Part shown: positions 1 to 8,192 of the stretch, in pieces
How positions within the stretch are numbered: position 1 is the first letter of the stretch
How the letters are laid out: each line of letters opens with the position of its first letter
Assembly (NCBI RefSeq): GCF_001426225.1
Contig: NZ_LMRT01000009.1
Coordinates: 265-64,264, forward strand
DNA: 64,000 nucleotides
Source: Allobosea sp. Leaf344
Lineage (GTDB): Bacteria > Pseudomonadota > Alphaproteobacteria > Rhizobiales > Beijerinckiaceae
Direction of reading: 5' to 3'
Notes under the pieces: model-generated
The model's input: the letters and a program-made list of their open reading frames with translations, nothing else
Told to the model about the DNA's origin: nothing
Databases searched by the model: none
Program-made: the position numbers and the translations under genes

Positions 1-1
1 A

Positions 2-37
2 CGCGCGCGGGAGCTGCTGCCGGACGAGGACGATTGA
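2..37 (+). CDS. C-terminal tail of a gene truncated by the window edge
   Basis: An open frame runs from base 2 to a TGA at 35-37 and encodes RARELLPDEDD. Its acidic ending and position just ahead of the plus-strand hydrolase gene fit the last codons of an upstream gene, but eleven residues are too few to assign a family. It could be chance. Confidence 0.3.
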   Translation, partial: RARELLPDEDD

Positions 38-51
38 GCGCAGGCAGGCCT

Positions 52-92
52 CGCCCGCTGGCGGCATGAAGCCCCCGCCCGCTGGCGGCATG
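52..92. repeat. 17-bp direct repeat, two copies
   Basis: The sequence CGCCCGCTGGCGGCATG occurs at 52-68 and again at 76-92, a period of 24 bases. It sits in the leader between the truncated upstream gene and the creatininase-family gene. Each copy contains a short GC-rich self-complementary core. No function can be assigned. Confidence 0.75.
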
Positions 93-190
93 GCTGACCT
101 CTTCCGCAGAGGCATGGCGCCAGCCGCGGCGATCCGCTATCGCCTGAACCAGGCTGGCGCCGTCGATGCGCGCCGGCCCCGTCGCAGGGA

Positions 191-1024
191 ATGAGGCTGA
201 TGGCCGCCAGGACCGACCCGCTCGTCCATCTCGGTACGATCACCGGCGGCGAAGCCCGCGCGATCCTCGCCGCCAACCCGGTCATCCTGCTGCCCATGGG
301 CAGCCAGGAGGATCAGGGCCCGCATGCGCCGATGGGCGATTATCTGCTCGCCGAGAAGATCGCCGAGCTGGCGGCGCTGCGCGCGACGAAGGCCGGCGTG
401 CGCACCTTGGTCGCGCCGGTGCTGCCCTTCGGCGGGGCCGATTTCTTCGGCGCCATGCCCGGCGGCATCGCCCTCTCCCAGGCGACCCTGACATCGGTGA
501 TCGGCGAGATGGTCGCGAGCCTGCATCGCAACGGGCTGACCCGGCTGATCGTCCTCAACGGCCATGGCGGCAATGTCGAGCCGATCGCCGAGGTGGCGCG
601 GGAGCTCTATCGCAGCCGGCGCATCCTGCTGCCGAGCCTCTATCTCTGGCGCATCGGCTTTGCGCTGCTGCCCGGCATCCTCGGAGCCGAGACCTCCGCG
701 AAAGCGGCCGGTCACGGCGCCGATCCGCTGACCTCGATCGGCCTGCATCTCCTCCCCGAACTGATGCGCGAGGATCTGATTCCGGAGCAGCGGCCGCTGA
801 AGCGGGACCCGGTGCTCGACCTGCCCTTCACCGGCCTGGGCACCGCCAGTTTCGAGGGCGCCGAGATCGCCATGCCCAATGGCTATGAGGACAGCTTCAC
901 CCTCGGCGTCGGCCAGGGCGACCCGAAGCTGAGCTCGGCCGAGACCGGCGCCGCGCTGACGGAGAGACTGACGGATCTCTGCGCGCGCTTCATCCGGCAC
1001 TTCGCCGCCCGGGTGCCCGCCTGA
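191..1024 (+). CDS. Creatininase-family amidohydrolase
   Basis: A 277-residue protein of the creatininase/MftE/ArfB family of metal-dependent cyclic-amide hydrolases. The N-terminal metal motif is at residues 36-50 (GSQEDQGPHAPMGD, with E40, H45, D50) and the second motif NGHGGN is at 123-128. The usual E-x-H-G element reads E-D-Q-G here, so the histidine that normally binds the second metal is Q42. The substrate is unknown. It is the first gene of a run with a 2-hydroxyacid dehydrogenase and a peptide-type ABC importer, which suggests hydrolysis of an imported cyclic amide or amide-linked compound; that is inference. ATG at 191 gives the full frame; an in-frame ATG at 200 is an equally possible start. 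No signal peptide, so cytoplasmic. Confidence 0.85.
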   Translation: MRLMAARTDPLVHLGTITGGEARAILAANPVILLPMGSQEDQGPHAPMGDYLLAEKIAELAALRATKAGVRTLVAPVLPFGGADFFGAMPGGIALSQATLTSVIGEMVASLHRNGLTRLIVLNGHGGNVEPIAEVARELYRSRRILLPSLYLWRIGFALLPGILGAETSAKAAGHGADPLTSIGLHLLPELMREDLIPEQRPLKRDPVLDLPFTGLGTASFEGAEIAMPNGYEDSFTLGVGQGDPKLSSAETGAALTERLTDLCARFIRHFAARVPA

Positions 1025-1061
1025 CCGCACCCCCCTTTCCAGCGCCCACCGGACCCGCGCC

Positions 1062-2027
1062 ATGCCCGAGACCATCGTCGTCCTCGATCCCCTCGCACCG
1101 GAGCGCGCCGCAAGGCTGCGGGCCCTGCTGCCGCCGGGCTTCGTGCTGACCCATGGCACCGCCCGCGGCGACGAGCACCTCGCGCAGATCATCGCCGAGG
1201 CCGATTACGCGATCTCGGGCCAGGTCGGCGTCAGCGCCACGGTGCTGCGCGCGGCCCGCCGGTTGAAGCTGCTCCACAAATGGGGCGTCGGGGTCGATAA
1301 TCTCGATCTCGAGGCGGCGCGGGCCTGCGGCATCGCGGTCGCCCGCACCGCCGGCAGCAATGCGCTGCCCGTCGCCGAATTCACCCTCGGCCTCACCCTC
1401 GCGGCGCTGCGCTACATCGCCTATGCCCATGCCGAGCTGAAACAGGGCGAATGGCGCGGCGGCCGCCTGCCGGGCGAGACCTTCATGCTCTCGGGCAAGA
1501 CCGTCGGCATCGTCGGCTTCGGCGCCATCGGCCAGACTTTCGCCAGGCTGCTGCGCGGCTTCGGCTGCACCATCCTCTACAGCAAGCGCCACAGGCTGAC
1601 GCCGGAGGAGGAAGCCGGCCATGGCGCGCGCTTCGCCGCCCTGCCGGAGCTGCTGGAGGCGGCCGATGTCGTCTCGCTGAACTGCCCGCTGACGGCGGAG
1701 ACGACGGGGCTGATCGACAGCCGGGCCATCGCGCGGATGAAATCCACCGCCATCCTCGTCAACGTCGCCCGTGGCGGCGTGGTGGTCGAGGCGGACCTGA
1801 TCGAGGCGCTGCAGACCCGGCGGATCGCGGGCGCGGCGATGGATGTCTTCTCGGTCGAGCCCCTGCCGGCCGATTCGCCGCTGCTGCGCCTCGACAATCT
1901 GGTGGTGACGCCGCATCTCGCCGCCATCGTCGCCGAGAATTTCGACAAGACGGTGCTGCAGATGTTCGGCAACATCCTGCGCGTCTCGCGCGGCGAACCC
2001 GTCCAGCCGCAGGACCGCGTGATCTGA
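1062..2027 (+). CDS. D-isomer 2-hydroxyacid dehydrogenase, NAD-dependent
   Basis: A 321-residue member of the D-2-hydroxyacid dehydrogenase family (phosphoglycerate dehydrogenase-like), expected to reduce a 2-oxoacid or oxidise a D-2-hydroxyacid with NAD(P). The Rossmann motif GFGAIG lies at about 152-157. The catalytic arginine is in NVARGGVV, the glutamate in FSVEPLP and the histidine in VVTPHLAA near 283. The adjacent WGVGVDNLDL segment is the substrate-domain hinge typical of the family. It has no ACT domain, unlike the SerA at the end of the window, so it is probably catabolic rather than serine biosynthetic. The stop codon overlaps the start of the next gene by one base (TGATG at 2025-2029), indicating translational coupling. 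The substrate cannot be read from sequence. Confidence 0.9.
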   Translation: MPETIVVLDPLAPERAARLRALLPPGFVLTHGTARGDEHLAQIIAEADYAISGQVGVSATVLRAARRLKLLHKWGVGVDNLDLEAARACGIAVARTAGSNALPVAEFTLGLTLAALRYIAYAHAELKQGEWRGGRLPGETFMLSGKTVGIVGFGAIGQTFARLLRGFGCTILYSKRHRLTPEEEAGHGARFAALPELLEAADVVSLNCPLTAETTGLIDSRAIARMKSTAILVNVARGGVVVEADLIEALQTRRIAGAAMDVFSVEPLPADSPLLRLDNLVVTPHLAAIVAENFDKTVLQMFGNILRVSRGEPVQPQDRVI

Positions 2028-2806
2028 TGCAGAGCCATCCTCCAATCGACATCGCGGCGCTGCGTGCGCGGATGATCCCACCGACGCCGGAACTGGTGGC
2101 GCTGCTGGCGCCCGGCGGCGTTCTGCGCGCTGGCATCAACCTGTCGAATTTCCTGCTGGTCTCCGGGCGCGAAGCGGATGGCACGCCGGTCGGCGTCGCG
2201 CCCGACATGGCATGGGCGCTGGCCGCGCTGCTCGACCTGCCGGTCCACCATATCTGCTATGATTCGCCCGGGCTGGTGGCGGATGCGGCCGCAACCGACG
2301 CATGGGACGTCGCCCTGCTGGGTGCCGAGCCGCAGCGTGCCGCGGTGATCGGTTTCACATCGGCCTATACCGAGATCGAGGCGACCTATCTCGTACCGGC
2401 CGGATCTTCGCTGCGGACGCCGGCCGCCGTCGACGGCCCGGGCGTCCGCATCGCCGTCACCGACCGCACCGCCTATGGGCTCTGGCTCGACCGCCATATC
2501 CGCCAGGCCGAGCTGGTGCGAACGGGCACGATCGACGAAGCGGCGATGGTTTTCGCGGCCCGCGGGCTCGAGGCGCTGGCCGGGCTGCGGCCCAGGCTGG
2601 TGAAGGATCTCCTGGCCATGCCCGGCTCGATCCTGCTTCCGGGACGCTTCATGGCGGTCCAGCAGGCTCTGGGGACCCCGCTGCGCAAGGCGGCCGCGCA
2701 GCCCTTTCTGCAGGATTTCGTGACGGCGTCGATCGAGACCGGCTTCGTCGCGAAGCTCATCGCCCGTCACGGGATCGAGGGGCTGAGCGTGGCGCAACGC
2801 GCCTAG
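2027..2806 (+). CDS. Solute-binding-fold protein (SBP_bac_3 type) without signal peptide
   Basis: A 259-residue protein with the pattern of family 3 solute-binding domains: a first strand GVLRAGINLSNFLLVS, then GVAPDMAWALAALLDLPVHHI, the substrate-loop region DAWDVALLGAEPQRAAVIGFTSAY, and a second lobe beginning GVRIAVTDRTAYG. The start at 2027 overlaps the preceding stop by one base. No hydrophobic signal or lipobox precedes the domain, so the protein should stay in the cytoplasm, which is unusual for this fold. It may be a cytoplasmic ligand sensor or a repurposed binding protein. The true extracytoplasmic receptor of the operon is the next gene. The fold call rests on recognised sequence patterns only. 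Confidence 0.75.
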   Translation: MQSHPPIDIAALRARMIPPTPELVALLAPGGVLRAGINLSNFLLVSGREADGTPVGVAPDMAWALAALLDLPVHHICYDSPGLVADAAATDAWDVALLGAEPQRAAVIGFTSAYTEIEATYLVPAGSSLRTPAAVDGPGVRIAVTDRTAYGLWLDRHIRQAELVRTGTIDEAAMVFAARGLEALAGLRPRLVKDLLAMPGSILLPGRFMAVQQALGTPLRKAAAQPFLQDFVTASIETGFVAKLIARHGIEGLSVAQRA

Positions 2807-2849
2807 CCGGGGCGGGGGCGCCACCGGGCAGGGATACGCGCCGGCGGCA

Positions 2850-2883
2850 TTGACAGTAGTGTAATGTTATAATGTATCACACG
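2850..2883. promoter_or_regulatory. Promoter/operator-like AT-rich element ahead of the ABC operon
   Basis: TTGACA at 2850-2855 is followed by an AT-rich tract with TATAAT at 2868-2873. The tract is bounded by GTGT (2859-2862) and ACAC (2878-2881), which form the ends of an imperfect dyad. The 12-base gap between the two hexamers is too short for a standard sigma-70 promoter, so the element may be a repressor operator overlapping a promoter. It stands out as the only AT-rich patch in its surroundings and lies 45-75 bases before the start of the binding-protein gene. Confidence 0.4.
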
Positions 2884-2926
2884 TTGGTGTCCGGCCGTTG
2901 GCCGGATTCGCCTTCAGGAGACCCCT

Positions 2927-4462
2927 ATGTTCCGCTCGCCCCTCTCCCGCCGTGCCCTGCTCGCCGGGTCCCTCGCCGCGCCCTTCCTCCCCGGCCTCGC
3001 TCGCGCCGGGGCGGAGGACGATGTGCTGCGCGTCGTTGCGCCCTGGGAATACACCTCCGACGACCCCGCCGACATCGGCTATATCCTGACGCGCATGGGC
3101 ATCGCCGAGACGCTGGTACAGGTCGAGCCGGACGGCCGACTGGTCGGCGGCGTCGCCGCGAGCTGGACCCTGTCGCAGGACAGGCTGACCTGGCGTTTTA
3201 CCCTGCGCAAGGCGCTCTTCCATGACGGCACGCCGGTGATGGCCGAGGCCGTCGCCGCGAGCCTGAAGGCGGCCTTCATCGGCGAGAGCCTCTCCGCCGT
3301 GCCGATCGACCGGGTCTCGGTCGAAGCCGGGGAAGTCGTCATCCGCACCCGCACCCCGTTCAGCCTGCTGCCCGCCTTCCTCTGCGACTATGCCGCCGTG
3401 ATCCTGGCGCCCTCCTCCTACGGAGCCGACGGCAAGGTCCGGCGCATCGTCGCCACCGGCCCCTACCGGCTGGTCTCGGTCGACGGCAAGACGACGCTGG
3501 AGTCGGAACGGTTCGACGGCCATTGGGCCGGCCGGCCCGCCATCGCCAGAACCCGCTATACCGCCGTGGTCAATGGCGACACGCGCGCCAATATCGCCAT
3601 CGCCGGAGACGCCGACCTCGTCTACACCCTCGCGCCGACCGCCATCCCCCGCATCGATGCCGCGGGGCGGATGAAGGTCCGGAGCCTGACCATCCCGCGC
3701 GGCCGCGCCCTGTTCTTCGATTGCGGCCTGCCCCAGTTCGGCGACGTCCGGGTCCGCCGCGCGATCTCGCTCGCCGTCGATCGCGACGGCATAGCGCGTG
3801 CCATCCTGCGCCATCCCGATTCGCGCGCCACGCAGCTGCTGCCGCCGATCCTCGCCAGCTGGTACCGCAAGGACCTGCCGGCGCTCGGCCATGATCTGCC
3901 GGCGGCGCGGGCTCTTCTCGACGAGGCCGGCTGGCGCAGCGGAGCCGACGGCATAAGGAGCCGGGACGGCGTGCGCCTCGCGGCCAAGCTGCTGACGCTG
4001 GCCAACCGCCCGGAGCTGCCGGTCATGGCCTCGGCCCTGCAGGCCCAGCTGCGGCAGATCGGCATGGAGATCGTCATCGAGGTCGGGCCCGGCAACAGCG
4101 TTCCCGCCGCGATCAAGGACGGGACGATGCAGCTGACGCTGGTCTCGCGCACCTATGTCAACGTGCCTGAGCCGGTGGCGACGCTCATCCCCGATTTCAC
4201 GCGCGAGCGATCGAATTGGGGCAGCGTACGCTGGGACGGACGCGACCGCATGCGCCAGCTGACGGACGCCTATGTCGCGAGCTTCGACGACGCCGAGAAG
4301 GACGGGCTGCGCGGGCGGATGATCCGCCTGCTCGCCGATGAGATGCCGGTCGTGCCGGTGTCCTGGTCTGAGCATTCCGTCGCCGTCTCCGGCCGCGTCG
4401 CTCAGGTCGCGATCGACCCTTATGAGGCGCGCTATCTCGTCGAGCGGATGAAGCTCGCGTGA
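2927..4462 (+). CDS. ABC importer substrate-binding protein, family 5 (peptide/nickel type)
   Basis: A 511-residue extracytoplasmic receptor of the DppA/OppA family (SBP_bac_5). It begins with a twin-arginine-like export signal: SRRALLAGS followed by a hydrophobic stretch and an A-R-A cleavage region near residue 27. The mature part has family landmarks: W-x-Y-T-S near 40, ASWTLSQDRLTWRFTLRKALFHDGTPV (about 75-105), the ATGPYRL element near 180, and VRRAISLAVDRDGIA near 280. It delivers ligand to the two permeases encoded downstream. The ligand is unknown; peptides, opines or short amides are possible. Its stop overlaps the GTG start of the permease (GTGA), so the transporter genes form one operon. 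Confidence 0.88.
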   Translation: MFRSPLSRRALLAGSLAAPFLPGLARAGAEDDVLRVVAPWEYTSDDPADIGYILTRMGIAETLVQVEPDGRLVGGVAASWTLSQDRLTWRFTLRKALFHDGTPVMAEAVAASLKAAFIGESLSAVPIDRVSVEAGEVVIRTRTPFSLLPAFLCDYAAVILAPSSYGADGKVRRIVATGPYRLVSVDGKTTLESERFDGHWAGRPAIARTRYTAVVNGDTRANIAIAGDADLVYTLAPTAIPRIDAAGRMKVRSLTIPRGRALFFDCGLPQFGDVRVRRAISLAVDRDGIARAILRHPDSRATQLLPPILASWYRKDLPALGHDLPAARALLDEAGWRSGADGIRSRDGVRLAAKLLTLANRPELPVMASALQAQLRQIGMEIVIEVGPGNSVPAAIKDGTMQLTLVSRTYVNVPEPVATLIPDFTRERSNWGSVRWDGRDRMRQLTDAYVASFDDAEKDGLRGRMIRLLADEMPVVPVSWSEHSVAVSGRVAQVAIDPYEARYLVERMKLA

Positions 4463-5403
4463 TCGGCCTGATCGGATCGCGGTTGAGCCAGGCGCTGCTG
4501 ACCGCCTGGCTGCTCGCCAGCCTCTGCTTCGCCTTCGTCCATGCGCTGCCGGGCGATACCGCGCTGCGCATCGCGGCGGCGCGGCTCGGCGACGACCGCG
4601 TCACCGCCGAAGCGGCCGACCGGATCCGCAGGGAAGAGGGGCTGGATCGCCCGCTCTACCGGCAATATCTGAGTTGGCTCGGCCGGATCGCCAGCCTCGA
4701 TCTCGGCCATTCCCTGGTCTCGCGCAGGCCGGTCTGGCAGGATCTCGCCTATCATGCCCGCTTCACCCTCGGGCTCGGCGCGCTCGGCTGGCTGCTCTCC
4801 TATCTGATCGCGCTGCCGCTCGGCATCGCCTGCGCCTTCCGGCCGGGCAAGGCGCTGGATCGCGCCACCAACGCCGCGGCGGTCGCGCTGGCCGCCATGC
4901 CGAGCTTCATGATCGGCATCGGCCTGATCTCGCTCTTCGCCCTGAGCCTGCGCTGGCTGCCGCCGGCCGGCCACCGCACCGGCGCGCATCTCGTCCTGCC
5001 GGCGCTGACCCTGGCCCTGGGGCTCGCCGCCTTCTCGGTCCGGATCATCCGCAACGCCGTGGTCGAGGTGCGCCAGGCCTTCTACATGACCTTCGCCCGC
5101 ATCCGGGGCCGCTCGGCCGGCCAGGCCTTCCTGCATCACGGGCTGCGCAACGCCGCGATCCCGGTCGCCACCTTCGCGGCGCTGCAATTCGCCTATGTCG
5201 TCGACGGCTTCGTCATCGTCGAGACCCTGTTCAACTATCCCGGCCTGGGCGATCTTCTGGTCAAATCGCTGATCGCGCGCGACGTGCCGATGATCATGGC
5301 GGCGGGGCTGGTGATCGAACTGCTCTATGCCTGCGTCAATCTCGGCGCCGACATGATCTGCCTGGCGCTCGGCCCCCGTCATGCCGGCGGGAGCCCGACA
5401 TGA
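4459..5403 (+). CDS. ABC importer permease, DppB type
   Basis: A 314-residue inner-membrane permease of the DppB/OppB family, with about six hydrophobic segments. The first spans ALLTAWLLASLCFAFVHALPGD, and the periplasmic loop after it (DRIRREEGLDRPLYRQYLSWLG) is the conserved family signature. The EAA-type coupling loop that contacts the ATPase is the segment from about residue 197 (VEVRQAFYMTFARIRG). The GTG start at 4459 overlaps the previous stop, and its own TGA overlaps the ATG of the next permease. With the following permease it forms the heterodimeric membrane channel. Confidence 0.9.
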   Translation: MIGLIGSRLSQALLTAWLLASLCFAFVHALPGDTALRIAAARLGDDRVTAEAADRIRREEGLDRPLYRQYLSWLGRIASLDLGHSLVSRRPVWQDLAYHARFTLGLGALGWLLSYLIALPLGIACAFRPGKALDRATNAAAVALAAMPSFMIGIGLISLFALSLRWLPPAGHRTGAHLVLPALTLALGLAAFSVRIIRNAVVEVRQAFYMTFARIRGRSAGQAFLHHGLRNAAIPVATFAALQFAYVVDGFVIVETLFNYPGLGDLLVKSLIARDVPMIMAAGLVIELLYACVNLGADMICLALGPRHAGGSPT

Positions 5404-6224
5404 TCGGCGCGGCCCTCCGCCAGGATCGCAGGATCATGGCGCCGCTCGCTCTGCTCGCCGGGGTGACGATGCTGGTGATCCTGGCGCCGCTGCTGGCGCG
5501 GCAGGATCCGACCGCCCAGGATCTGCTGCTGGCGCTGGAGCCACCCTCGCTCGCCCATCCGCTCGGCACCGACCATCTCGGCCGCGACGTCGCGGCGCGG
5601 CTGGCCCATGGCGGGCTGCGCTCGCTCGGCCTGGCGCTGTCCTGCGTCGCCATCGCCACCGGCACGGGCCTCGCGCTGGGGCTGCTCGCCACCCAGGCCG
5701 GCCGCTGGGGGGACATGCTGATCATGCGGCTGGCCGATCTGATGCTGGCCTTCCCCGGCATCCTGCTCGCCCTGCTGATCGCCGGCTTTCTGGGCGGCGG
5801 CATCCTGCCGATGCTGATCGGCATCAAGCTGACGCTCTGGCCGCAATTCGCGCGGCTCGCCCGCGCCATCGCGCTGCGGGAGCTGGCGCAGCCCCATGTC
5901 GAAGCGGCGCGGCTCGCCGGGTTTCCGGCCTCGACCATCCTGCGCCGCCATGTCTTGCCGGCGGTGCTGCGCCAGACGATGACGCTGGCGACGCTGGGCT
6001 TGGGCGCGGCGATCATGTCGATCTCGGCGCTGGGCTTTCTCGGGCTCGGCCTGCAGCCGCCGACGCCGGAATGGGGCGCCATGATCAGCGAGACCCTGCC
6101 CTATATCGCGGAGGCGCCGGTGCAGATGGCGGCGCCCTGCCTCGCGATCTTCCTGACGGTGCTGGCCGCGACCCTGCTCGGGCAGGCGCTGACGGAGAGT
6201 CCCGGCTCCGGAGACCCGGAATGA
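5400..6224 (+). CDS. ABC importer permease, DppC type
   Basis: A 274-residue DppC/OppC-family permease. It starts at the ATG at 5400, which overlaps the DppB-type stop by four bases (ATGA). The motif HPLGTDHLGRDVAARLAHG near residues 51-69 is diagnostic of DppC proteins. The coupling loop is LRELAQPHVEAARLAGFP, and a conserved region ISALGFLGLGLQPPTPEWGAM lies near 220. About five to six membrane segments are evident. It pairs with the upstream permease. The next gene begins four bases before its stop. Confidence 0.9.
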   Translation: MIGAALRQDRRIMAPLALLAGVTMLVILAPLLARQDPTAQDLLLALEPPSLAHPLGTDHLGRDVAARLAHGGLRSLGLALSCVAIATGTGLALGLLATQAGRWGDMLIMRLADLMLAFPGILLALLIAGFLGGGILPMLIGIKLTLWPQFARLARAIALRELAQPHVEAARLAGFPASTILRRHVLPAVLRQTMTLATLGLGAAIMSISALGFLGLGLQPPTPEWGAMISETLPYIAEAPVQMAAPCLAIFLTVLAATLLGQALTESPGSGDPE

Positions 6225-7645
6225 GCGCCCCGGCCCTGCTCCTCTCCGGCCTGACGATCCGGGATGCGCGCGGCGACGCGCTGGTGGCGGATATCGACCT
6301 CGCTTTGCAGCCCGGCCGCGCCTCGCTGCTGATCGGCGAGACCGGCAGCGGCAAGAGCCTGATCGCCCAGGCGGTGATGGGGCTGCTGCCTCCGGGCTTT
6401 TCGGCCTCCGGGACGATCGCCATCAACGGCCACGATCCGGTACCCGCCAGCCAGTCCGGCCTGCTGCGGCTGTTCTGGGCGCGCGAGACCATGCTGCTGC
6501 CGCAGGAGCCGCGCGCCGCGCTCGACCCGACGATGCGCATCGGCCGGCAGCTCACCGCGCCGCAGCGGCCGATGGCGCTCACGCCCGGCGCGGCCCTGGC
6601 CGCCGTCGGCCTGGCGGCTGAGACGCGGCACGCCTTCCCCGGCGAGCTGTCCGGCGGCATGGCGCAGCGCGTGCTGATCGCGTCGGCGCTCGTCGGCAGC
6701 GCGCCGCTGCTGATCGCCGACGAGCCGACCAAGGGGCTGGATGCGGCCCGGATCGGACAGAGCCGGGCGCTGCTGGCCGATCTCGTGGCGCGTGGGCGCG
6801 CTTTGCTGGTCATCACCCATGACATCGCCCTGGCCCGCGCCTTCGAGGCGGATGTCGCCGTGCTGCACCAGGGCCGCATCGTCGAGCAGGGCCCGGTCAG
6901 CGAGGTGCTGGAAGCGCCCCGCCACCCCTATACCCGCGCCTGGCTCGAGGCCGATCCCGCGGGGTGGCGCCCCTGCCTGCGCTGCTGCGCCGTCGACGAG
7001 CCGGTCCTTGCCGCCCATGCGCTGCGCTTCGGATACCGCCGGCGGGCGCCGCTCTTCACCGATCTCGAGCTGCATGTTCCCGCCGGCGGCGTCCTGGCGG
7101 TGACGGGGCCGAGCGGCTGCGGCAAGTCGACGCTCGGCAACATCCTGCTCGGCCTGCAGAGACCCATCTCCGGCACCGTCTCCTGGCAGGGCATCGACCC
7201 CTATCGCAACCCTGCGGGCAGGGCCGCGCTGCGGCGCGCCTATCAGAAGCTCCACCAGGACCCGGCCTCGGTCTTCATGCCGCACCGGACGATCGGCCGG
7301 CATTTCGAGGATCTGGCCGAGGTGGTGCCGGATCTCGCTCTGGCGCGCGAGCTGCCGCCTCTGCTGGAGCGGCTGAAGCTCGACGAGCGGCTGCTCCTGC
7401 GCCATGCCGGCGCGATCTCGGGCGGCGAGGCGCAGCGTCTGGCGCTGGCCAGGATCCTGCTGCTGCGGCCCGCTCTGGTGATCGCCGACGAGCCGACCTC
7501 GCGGCTCGACCCGCTCGTGCAGCGCCAGACCATGCTGATGCTGCGCGACATCGTGATGGAAAGGCAGATCGGGCTGATCCTGATCGGCCATGACCGCAGC
7601 CTGCTGGCCGCGAGCGCCGACGAGATCCTCGACCTCTCCGCCTGA
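6221..7645 (+). CDS. Fused dual ATPase subunit of peptide-type ABC importer (DppD-DppF fusion)
   Basis: A 474-residue protein with two complete ABC ATPase domains in one chain. The N-terminal domain has Walker A GETGSGKS near 40, signature LSGGMAQR near 143, and Walker B LLIADEPTKGLD. The C-terminal domain has Walker A GPSGCGKST near 296, signature ISGGEAQR near 400, and Walker B LVIADEPTSRLD. DppD and DppF are usually separate proteins, so this single chain supplies both sites of the ATPase dimer. The Q-loop of the first domain is LLPQEP. The ATG at 6221 overlaps the preceding permease gene by four bases. It is the last gene of the transporter operon. Confidence 0.92.
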   Translation: MSAPALLLSGLTIRDARGDALVADIDLALQPGRASLLIGETGSGKSLIAQAVMGLLPPGFSASGTIAINGHDPVPASQSGLLRLFWARETMLLPQEPRAALDPTMRIGRQLTAPQRPMALTPGAALAAVGLAAETRHAFPGELSGGMAQRVLIASALVGSAPLLIADEPTKGLDAARIGQSRALLADLVARGRALLVITHDIALARAFEADVAVLHQGRIVEQGPVSEVLEAPRHPYTRAWLEADPAGWRPCLRCCAVDEPVLAAHALRFGYRRRAPLFTDLELHVPAGGVLAVTGPSGCGKSTLGNILLGLQRPISGTVSWQGIDPYRNPAGRAALRRAYQKLHQDPASVFMPHRTIGRHFEDLAEVVPDLALARELPPLLERLKLDERLLLRHAGAISGGEAQRLALARILLLRPALVIADEPTSRLDPLVQRQTMLMLRDIVMERQIGLILIGHDRSLLAASADEILDLSA

Positions 7646-7657
7646 CGCGCCGCCGCG

Positions 7658-7683
7658 GGAACCGCCGGCCCCGAAGCCGCGTT
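7658..7683 (+). promoter_or_regulatory. EcfG-type general-stress promoter (GGAAC-N17-CGTT)
   Basis: GGAAC at 7658-7662 and CGTT at 7680-7683, spaced 17 bases, match the -35 and -10 consensus of alphaproteobacterial EcfG sigma factors exactly. The element begins 13 bases after the ABC operon ends and about 30 bases before the DUF3833 start, so it would give the DUF3833-topoisomerase IB pair its own transcript. Confidence 0.7.
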
Positions 7684-7713
7684 GCCTGAAGCGTCGCGGA
7701 CAGAGGATTTCCC

Positions 7714-8190
7714 TTGAAGATCGAGGACTTTGAAGGCCGCAAGCCGGCCCTGCTGCTGGAGCGCTATTTCAGCGGCACCACGCTGGGCTGGGGCATCATG
7801 CAGAGCCGCTTCGGCGCGCTGCAGCGGCAGTTCCGGATCGAGGCGTCGGGTCGCTGGGACGAGCCCAGCCGCACCCTCAGCCTCACCGAGACCTATCATT
7901 TCGACGATGGCCAGATCGACAGGCTCGACTGGACGATCATGAAGCGCGACGACCATCGCTATGAGGGCCGCGAGACCAGGATCGAGGACGTCGCCCAGGG
8001 CGAGCAGGCCGGCAACGCCTATCATTGGCGCTACAGCCGCAGCGTCCCGGCCAAGGACGGCTCCGAGACGCTGCTCGGCTTCGACGACTGGTTCTGGCTG
8101 CAGGACGAGCGGACGCTGGTCGCCCGCGCTTCGGTGACCAAGCTCGGCATCGAGATCGCCACCCTCTCCGTCTTCTACCGGAAGGATTGA
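7714..8190 (+). CDS. DUF3833-family protein
   Basis: A 158-residue protein with the DUF3833 pattern: an N-terminal F-E-G-R-K-P-A-L-x-LERYFSGTTLGWGIMQSRFG block, then GRWDEPSRTLSLTETYHFDDGQIDRLDWTI, and a C-terminal FDDWFWLQDERTLVARASVTKLGIEIATLSVFYRK. Many family members are lipoproteins, but this one starts directly at the domain with no signal or lipobox and should be cytoplasmic. The function of the family is unknown; a lipid-binding beta-barrel is a guess. The start is TTG at 7714, preceded by AGAGGA. The topoisomerase gene begins three bases after its stop, and an EcfG-type promoter lies upstream. Confidence 0.8.
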   Translation: MKIEDFEGRKPALLLERYFSGTTLGWGIMQSRFGALQRQFRIEASGRWDEPSRTLSLTETYHFDDGQIDRLDWTIMKRDDHRYEGRETRIEDVAQGEQAGNAYHWRYSRSVPAKDGSETLLGFDDWFWLQDERTLVARASVTKLGIEIATLSVFYRKD

Positions 8191-8192
8191 CC

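Noticed and set aside
990-2081. Long antisense open frame opposite the 2-hydroxyacid dehydrogenase
   Set aside because: It mirrors codon positions of the real gene in GC-rich DNA, has no domain, and overlaps it fully. Many similar antisense frames (for example 15005-17608 and 43896-46193) were dropped for the same reason.
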